From Bacillota bacterium (lineage in GTDB: Bacteria; Bacillota; Bacilli; Paenibacillales; Paenibacillaceae), in the NCBI GenBank assembly GCA_023460795.1, contig JAEWPC010000018.1, positions 124,001 through 188,000 on the forward strand: a stretch of DNA of 64,000 bases. The letters run 5' to 3'. This document shows, in pieces, positions 58,842 to 64,000 of this stretch. The stretch's first letter is position 1. Every line of letters starts with the position of its first letter. The notes under the pieces are model-generated. The model saw only the letters and a program-made list of their open reading frames with translations. It was not told the origin of the DNA and did not search any database. Both the position numbers and the translations under genes were made by a program.

Positions 58842-60953
58842 ATGGCTTCAAATCCATTCTTCAACGCCCACCATTCCCCGATCGGCGCTTTCGCCAGCTT
58901 CACGCTCGGATTCCCCGGCGCAACCGGCGGCTTCGATCTCGAGCGCGGCGTGCCGCCGAGACAGAACGTCTTCATCGGTCTGCAGAAGCGTGACGGAACC
59001 AGCTACGAAGCGCTTCCTTTCTACGAAGGCGCAGACGATGAAACGAAGCGTTATGCAGCCGAGCACGGATCTTCCCTTAGCGACGGCGGACAGATCGTCT
59101 CCGTATTCCCGCCCGACGCGATCACCCGCGATTTTCGGCTATGTACAGACACTTGGCAGGCAGGAGATCTCACGTTCCGCATTTACTCCCAGGTTCGCTC
59201 CGTCCCCGATCCGCTGACGGCAACCGAGCAAGAGCTGCGCGAAGCTCTGCTTCCGGCCGTGCTCGCGGAAATTACGATCGACAACACCCAAGGCCATCAG
59301 CCTCGGCAAGCGTTCTTCGGGTTCAGAGGCAACGATCCCTATGCCGCGATGAGACGTCTCGAAGATTCGACCGACGGCCGGTTACATGGCGTCGGACAAG
59401 GACGCAACGTAGCCATCGCGACGGACGATGCGAACGTTACATCCACGCAAGGCTTCAGCATTGAAGCGATTCTGAAGCCGATTCGCGTGGAAAATCGGTT
59501 GTTCAGTCTGGGAGGCGTCGGCGCGTTGTTGTTCGATACGCCTGCCGGCCAACGACGGACCTATCGATTCACGCTCGCTTTCCACCGCAGCGGTCTCGTG
59601 ACTTCCGGCATGGAATGCTCCTACTGGTACTCTCGATACTACCGCAACCTTGAGTCAGTAGCAGAAGCCGCGCTGACCCGCTTCGATGACTATGTGCAGC
59701 ACTGCTTGGACACCAACCGGATGATTGACGATGCCCCGTTGTCGGACGATCAGAAATTTATGATGGCGCACACGATCCGTAGCTATTACGGCAACACCCA
59801 GCTGCTCGACCGCGACGGTTCGCCGCTGTGGATCGTCAATGAGGGTGAATATCGAATGATCAATACGTTCGATCTGACCGTCGACCAGCTGTTCTACGAA
59901 TTGAAAATGAACCCATGGACCGTCAAGAACGAGCTGGACCTGTTCGCTGAACGCTACTCCTATTACGACGAAGCCCATTTCCCCGGCGACGACAAGGCGT
60001 ATCCGGGCGGCATCAGCTTCACCCACGACATGGGCGTCGCCAACGTATTCACGCGACCGGGCTATTCTTGTTATGAGCTGCACGGTATCTCGGATTGCTT
60101 CTCTCATATGACGCACGAACAGCTCGTGAACTGGGTGCTGACCGCGGCCGTGTACGCGGAACAGACCGGCGACCTCGACTGGTTGGAGCAGCGGCTTCCC
60201 CTCTTGGGCGAGTGCTTGGAAAGCATGATGAACCGCGACCATCCGGATCCGGCGCAGCGCAACGGGCTGATGGGACTCGACAGCAGCCGCACGATGGGCG
60301 GCGCGGAGATCACGACGTACGACAGCCTCGACGTGTCGCTTGGTCAAGCTCGCAATAATATTTATCTAGCCGGCAAATGCTGGGCGGCATACGTGGCGCT
60401 CGAGAAGATTTTCCGGAACTTCGGCCGGGACGAATGGGCGCAAGCAGCAAGCTTGCAAGCGGATCGCTGTGCGGCGACGCAGGTGGGCAGCATGACGGCA
60501 GGCGGTTACATTCCCGCTGTTATCGGAGAGAACAACGATTCGCGCATCATCCCCGCCATCGAAGGGCTCGTATTCCCTTACTTCACGGGCAACGCTGAAG
60601 CTTTGGAAGAGGAAGGCCGATTCGGCGCTTACATCCGTGCTTTGAAGACGCATCTACAGACGGTACTCGTTCCTGGCGTCTGCTTGTTCGAGGACGGCGG
60701 CTGGAAGCTTTCGTCGACGAGTAACAACTCGTGGCTGAGCAAAATTTATCTATGCCAATTCGTTGCGCATCGGTTGCTCGGTTTGCCGAAGGACGCAGCC
60801 TCCGCTGCCGCCGACGCCGCGCACGTAGAATGGCTGCTCCGCCCCGAATCCGCGATCTGGAGCTGGAGCGATCAGATGCTGAACGGCGTGCCTTGCGGCA
60901 GCCGTTACTACCCGCGGGGCGTCACAAGCATTCTGTGGCTCGAAGGGATGTGA
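58842..60953 (+). CDS. xynB: GH52 beta-xylosidase
   Basis: 703 residues, the GH52 family length. From FFNAHHSPIGAFASFTLGFP at the N-terminus to SRYYPRGVTSILWLEGM at the end the protein has the features of Geobacillus XynB2. The nucleophile Glu is in IVNEGEYRM (Glu334) and the acid/base Asp in TTYDSLDVSL (Asp494), each one residue before the Geobacillus E335/D495 as remembered. No signal peptide, so it acts in the cytoplasm on imported xylo-oligosaccharides. AGGAGGA before the ATG. Divergent from an AraC regulator; followed after 5 bases by a nucleotidyltransferase-like gene. Confidence 0.96.
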   Translation: MASNPFFNAHHSPIGAFASFTLGFPGATGGFDLERGVPPRQNVFIGLQKRDGTSYEALPFYEGADDETKRYAAEHGSSLSDGGQIVSVFPPDAITRDFRLCTDTWQAGDLTFRIYSQVRSVPDPLTATEQELREALLPAVLAEITIDNTQGHQPRQAFFGFRGNDPYAAMRRLEDSTDGRLHGVGQGRNVAIATDDANVTSTQGFSIEAILKPIRVENRLFSLGGVGALLFDTPAGQRRTYRFTLAFHRSGLVTSGMECSYWYSRYYRNLESVAEAALTRFDDYVQHCLDTNRMIDDAPLSDDQKFMMAHTIRSYYGNTQLLDRDGSPLWIVNEGEYRMINTFDLTVDQLFYELKMNPWTVKNELDLFAERYSYYDEAHFPGDDKAYPGGISFTHDMGVANVFTRPGYSCYELHGISDCFSHMTHEQLVNWVLTAAVYAEQTGDLDWLEQRLPLLGECLESMMNRDHPDPAQRNGLMGLDSSRTMGGAEITTYDSLDVSLGQARNNIYLAGKCWAAYVALEKIFRNFGRDEWAQAASLQADRCAATQVGSMTAGGYIPAVIGENNDSRIIPAIEGLVFPYFTGNAEALEEEGRFGAYIRALKTHLQTVLVPGVCLFEDGGWKLSSTSNNSWLSKIYLCQFVAHRLLGLPKDAASAAADAAHVEWLLRPESAIWSWSDQMLNGVPCGSRYYPRGVTSILWLEGM

Positions 60954-60958
60954 GCGGA

Positions 60959-61744
60959 ATGCTTCGTCACCATGAAGAGTCGATAGAGAAATTCATCGCC
61001 CGTTATCAGGACGATCCTGCTATTCTGGCCATCCTGCTCGGAGGCTCCCTGGCTCATGGCTTCGCCAAGCCCGAGTCGGACGTCGACATTATGCTCATCG
61101 TCGAGGAGTCCGATTACCAGAGAAGGAAGGACGAGAACAAGCTGGCGTTCAGCTTGTGGGATATCTGTACTTATCCAGGAGGCTATATCGATTGTAAAGT
61201 CGTCAGCTTGTCGTTCATGAACACGATTATGGACAAGGGCAGCGATCCTGCGCGATATGCCTTCCAAGACAGCCAAATCCTATGGTCCAGAATCGATAAT
61301 CTGCCGGAAATCCTGAATCAAATCACACGGTTCCCGGCTCAGGACCAAGACCGGCGCAGAACAAGATTCGCTTCGCAAGTCTTAGCCTGGAAGTGGTATT
61401 ACAGCGAAGCGGTCAAGAAGAACAATCTCTATCTGAAATATCTCGCGATCCAGAAAATCACGTTGTTCGCTAGCCGCCTCATTCTGAACGAGAATCAGAT
61501 GTTATACCCGTACCACAAGTGGCTGCTTAACGTCGTCAAGCTCGCTCCGCGCAAACCCGATGATTTCGATCAGTCCATCGAGCATTTGCTGGCACACCAT
61601 AATCAAGACACCGCGAATGCCTTTTGCAATCAAGTTCTGCAGTTCGTCCAATTGGATGAACCCTCGCTGGATTGGCCGAATCAATTCCTCCATGACAGCG
61701 AATTGAATTGGGTGGAGCATGAGGCGCCTGTTGATGATTTGTAG
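60959..61744 (+). CDS. Nucleotidyltransferase-domain protein
   Basis: 261 residues. Pol-beta-superfamily motif LLGGSLAHGFAKPESDVDIML (GGS...DxD at about residues 29-46), then a helical C-terminal part like aminoglycoside- or KNTase-type proteins. The third catalytic acid is not certain. It may nucleotidylate a small molecule or a protein. The ATG at 60959 follows the xynB stop by 5 bases, so it is co-transcribed, an unusual partner for a xylosidase. Confidence 0.85.
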   Translation: MLRHHEESIEKFIARYQDDPAILAILLGGSLAHGFAKPESDVDIMLIVEESDYQRRKDENKLAFSLWDICTYPGGYIDCKVVSLSFMNTIMDKGSDPARYAFQDSQILWSRIDNLPEILNQITRFPAQDQDRRRTRFASQVLAWKWYYSEAVKKNNLYLKYLAIQKITLFASRLILNENQMLYPYHKWLLNVVKLAPRKPDDFDQSIEHLLAHHNQDTANAFCNQVLQFVQLDEPSLDWPNQFLHDSELNWVEHEAPVDDL

Positions 61745-61757
61745 CTAGTGAAAAGTT

Positions 61758-61792
61758 TGAGGTCCATCCCTTTTCGGATGGACCTCGTTTTT
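61758..61792 (+). terminator. Terminator after the nucleotidyltransferase gene
   Basis: GAGGTCCATCC pairs with GGATGGACCTC (11 bp, 6-base loop), then GTTTTTT. Confidence 0.92.
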
Positions 61793-61811
61793 TGGTTACT
61801 ACCTTGAATAC

Positions 61812-63482
61812 TCAGTCATCACTACTTGCTGCCGCTTCGTCGATGCTTTTCTTCAACGTTTGAATGACTGAAGAAAGCTCCGGGAGGAACTTTTTATCTA
61901 ATTCAATAGCCCTCGTATAATCCTTGATTGCATCTTCTTGATTTCCCATACTCTTGTAGGCGGTACCGCGATTATAATAAGCCATTGCATAATCCGGATT
62001 TAACTCGATTGCCCTCGTATAATCCTTGATTGCATCATCTAGATTCCCCATTTTTTTGTAGTCAATACCACGATTATTATAAGCCAATGCATAATCTGGC
62101 TTTAACTCGATTGCTTTCGTATAATCTTTGAGTGCCTCTTCTTGTTTTCCCATATTGCTATAGATAATACCGCGATTATTATAGGCTTCTACATAATCCG
62201 GTTTTAGCTCTATTGCCTTCGTATAATCTTTTATCGCTTCTTCTTGTTTCCCCAAACTGTTGTAGATAATAGCACTGTTATTATAAGCCAATGCATAATC
62301 CGGATTTAACTCGATTGCTTTTTTATAATCGTCTATTGCCTCATCGTTCCTATTTAGACTAGACAACGCATTGCCGCGATTAATGTAGACCTCTGCATAA
62401 TCAGGTTTTACTTCAAGTGCCTTCGTATAATCCTTGATCGCCTCTTCTTGTTTCCCCATATTATTGTAGACAATACCGCGATTATTATAGGCCAATGCAT
62501 AATCTGGTTTTAACTCTATTGCTTTCACTAAATCCTGTAACGCCTCTTCTTGTTTACCCATTTTATTTAACACATTCCCACGATTGTTATACGCCAATGC
62601 ATATTCCGGCCTTAACTCGATTGCTTTCGTATAATCGTCTATTGCCTCTTCGTATCTGCCTTGATTAAACAACGCATTTCCACGATTATTATAGGCTTGC
62701 GCTGATTCCGGCTTTAATTCGATTGCCTTTGTGTAATCTATAATCGCTTCTTCGCTTTTCCCCATACTATTATGTACAAGGCCACGATATACATAAGGAG
62801 CAGGATACGCGGGATCTAGAGAGATAGATTTTCCGAACTCATCCAATGCCCTATTTAGCGCTCCGCTCTTTCGATAAGCATTGCCGCGCATGGCATGCGC
62901 CTTCGACAATATCAACGAATCTTTCTCGCCTTCGATAATTTCCGTGAGCGCGTTTATTTGTTCTTCTATTTCATCAAGTTGATTGATTTGATCTAACTTT
63001 AACGACCAATCTCTTTGTTGATCCGCTTCCTCAAGTAATCGAGTGTTTTCCACGCTGATTTCTTTTATCTTCCGGTTTTTATTGGATAAACTAAACAGGA
63101 CCAATCCTAAGCTCGCGATGGTTAGTGCATTACTTATCGAAGCCGAGCTTATATCGAGTGCTAGATTCGCGTTTAGCTGCGTCAATACCCAGCTTAGGGA
63201 TCGATGAATGGTTTTCAATTGCAGGATTTGCGGAATCGTGATCGTAAATAATATCCCGAGAAATAACATAAGGCCGTTTTTTTGGGCTCTCATGTCATAC
63301 AGGGTAAAAAACAAGCCTGAAAACGCAAAAGAGATCAAAAAAGAAACATTGCTAAATGCTCCGACGAATGCAATCGGAATTAATACAAAGTATGATAACG
63401 CTACATAAAATATAAATGTATTAGCCGAACTTTCATTTTCTTTCAATAACTTTTTTATTAGCAACGCGCTAAATAGCTTCAC
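61812..63482 (-). CDS. Membrane protein with ten TPR repeats
   Basis: 556 residues. Four to five membrane helices in the first about 135 residues (FIFYVALSYFVLIPIAFVGA onward), a charged coiled-coil linker (about 137-190), then ten consecutive 34-residue TPRs of the pattern AYNNRGxxYxxMGKQEEAIKDYTKAIELKPDY. The repeats are nearly identical in the middle. A cytoplasmic scaffold anchored to the membrane; partners unknown. GTG start with AAAGGG upstream. Base composition is more AT-rich than the neighbours. Confidence 0.9.
   Translation of the reverse strand: MKLFSALLIKKLLKENESSANTFIFYVALSYFVLIPIAFVGAFSNVSFLISFAFSGLFFTLYDMRAQKNGLMLFLGILFTITIPQILQLKTIHRSLSWVLTQLNANLALDISSASISNALTIASLGLVLFSLSNKNRKIKEISVENTRLLEEADQQRDWSLKLDQINQLDEIEEQINALTEIIEGEKDSLILSKAHAMRGNAYRKSGALNRALDEFGKSISLDPAYPAPYVYRGLVHNSMGKSEEAIIDYTKAIELKPESAQAYNNRGNALFNQGRYEEAIDDYTKAIELRPEYALAYNNRGNVLNKMGKQEEALQDLVKAIELKPDYALAYNNRGIVYNNMGKQEEAIKDYTKALEVKPDYAEVYINRGNALSSLNRNDEAIDDYKKAIELNPDYALAYNNSAIIYNSLGKQEEAIKDYTKAIELKPDYVEAYNNRGIIYSNMGKQEEALKDYTKAIELKPDYALAYNNRGIDYKKMGNLDDAIKDYTRAIELNPDYAMAYYNRGTAYKSMGNQEDAIKDYTRAIELDKKFLPELSSVIQTLKKSIDEAAASSDD
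61890..62920 (-). repeat. Tandem 102-bp repeats coding for TPRs
   Basis: Ten 102-bp units inside the TPR gene; several neighbouring units share long identical stretches (for example the frame for YNNRG and KQEEA repeats), so unequal recombination could change repeat number. Boundaries are approximate. Confidence 0.75.
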
Positions 63483-63596
63483 TTGAACTCAACCCTTTAT
63501 CATTTATCTAAACGACAATTCTTGACAAAGTATATGATATCAAATGTTGCCAAAGTTTCCACTACCATCTTGCACGGTTGATTGTAACCATAAAGA

Positions 63597-63634
63597 ATAC
63601 ATCGCCAGGACATGAAGTCGCGTGGCGATGTACG
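63597..63634 (-). terminator. Hairpin after the partial gene at the right edge
   Basis: TACATCGCCA pairs with TGGCGATGTA; on the minus strand it runs into TTCTTTA. Probable terminator of the gene ending at 63654. The rest of 63483-63653 shows nothing else. Confidence 0.6.
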
Positions 63635-63653
63635 AATCGAAAAAATGATAAGA

Positions 63654-64000
63654 TTACTCAATCAGAACAACCAGCACATTAAACATGCGCCCATATCGGA
63701 TGCTGCCGCTGATATCAGAATTTTCATATACGTCTTTAAGTTCGTCATACACTTCTTCGTTGGTCATATTCGGCGTTACTTTGATATAGAAGGTAGCGTT
63801 GCTTTCAAAACCCTTCTTAATCATGTCCCTAAGCTCGCTCTCGCTGTTGGCCATCTGCCCAAGCTTCGCGTAATAGTCATAAGTCGTCTTCGTACTGGCG
63901 AATTTAGGGAGGTCCTTATCCAAGGCAAAATCTTTGTCGAAGGAATAATTGCTCGCCATGAATGCGTCATTGGTGTTGTACGTTGCGTAAGGAACGGCGT
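63654..64000 (-). CDS. C-terminal part of an unrecognised protein (runs off window)
   Basis: About 115 residues are visible, ending FNVLVVLIE; the frame stays open to the window edge (it reads AVPYATYNTNDAFMASNYSF there), so the start is outside. The segment has alternating helix and strand with FYIKVTPNMTNEEVYDELKD. No known domain is recognised and no catalytic motif is evident. Lower GC than the sugar loci. Confidence 0.7.
   Translation of the reverse strand, partial: AVPYATYNTNDAFMASNYSFDKDFALDKDLPKFASTKTTYDYYAKLGQMANSESELRDMIKKGFESNATFYIKVTPNMTNEEVYDELKDVYENSDISGSIRYGRMFNVLVVLIE

Noticed and set aside
61890..62920. CRISPR-like regular repeats
   Set aside because: The 102-bp periodicity is in frame and encodes 34-residue TPRs without spacers; no cas genes are present.

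Overview
The window looks like chromosomal DNA from a GC-rich, low-GC-phylum Gram-positive of the Paenibacillaceae (Paenibacillus/Cohnella type). The clues are strong AGGAGG-type ribosome sites with many GTG and TTG starts, YesM/YesN-type two-component pairs, LplA/LplB/LplC-type sugar importers, CcpA cre-like sites, a T-box leader, a CcdC-like protein, an SLH-like protein and a CD3324-family protein. This is inference from gene content; no rRNA or marker gene is present. No tRNA, rRNA, CRISPR array or insertion sequence was seen.

Layout. 1-1.8 kb (minus): an AraC-type response regulator and the N-terminal part of its sensor kinase, under a near-perfect cre site. 1.8-3.2 kb: divergent HxlR regulator and NmrA-like reductase. 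3.2-9.5 kb (minus): compact chemosensory operon cheA-cheW-mcp-cheR-cheB with no cheY and no flagellar genes. 9.7-14.4 kb: small membrane protein, PadR/HAAS pair, a short Crp/Fnr regulator convergent with flavohaemoglobin hmp (whose promoter carries a Crp/Fnr-type palindrome near -42), and an HD hydrolase. 14.5-20.4 kb: CcdC-like protein, orphan sulfate-binding protein with an SLH-like secreted partner, and small-molecule and regulator genes. 20.4-23.9 kb (plus): an operon-like unit with an ABC exporter fused to a cyclic-nucleotide-binding domain, two divergent GNAT-like proteins and, between them, a 33-residue peptide gene with an excellent ribosome site. This is my main candidate for an undescribed peptide system. 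23.9-29.2 kb: DinB, VOC, T-box-controlled asd, a 52-residue zinc-ribbon gene, a CD3324-family protein and a VWA lipoprotein.

29.3-30.5 kb is an AT-rich Fic gene. 30.7-37.9 kb (minus) is a rhamnogalacturonan-type locus (AraC membrane regulator, LplB/LplC permeases, binding lipoprotein, GH105 hydrolase), resembling B. subtilis ytdP/yteP/ytcP/ytcQ/yteR. 38.2-40.5 kb is one AT-rich gene for a membrane P-loop NTPase with a HEPN-like RNxxxH motif and a C-terminal nuclease-like motif, a candidate defence protein. 40.6-48.3 kb: MFS exporter, ECF sigma factor with AHSA1 protein, lipoprotein LTA-synthase-like enzyme, secreted metalloprotease, reductase, a dinB pseudogene and a VOC protein.

48.4-61.7 kb is a second carbohydrate locus: MalF/MalG-type permeases, binding lipoprotein, FAD oxidoreductase and zinc alcohol dehydrogenase run on the minus strand. 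Divergent from them is a sensor kinase/response regulator pair, followed by an AraC regulator divergent from a GH52 beta-xylosidase and a nucleotidyltransferase-like gene. Together these suggest uptake and intracellular cleavage of xylo-oligosaccharides under carbon-catabolite control. 61.8-64 kb: a membrane TPR protein with ten near-identical repeats, and the end of an unrecognised gene that runs off the window.
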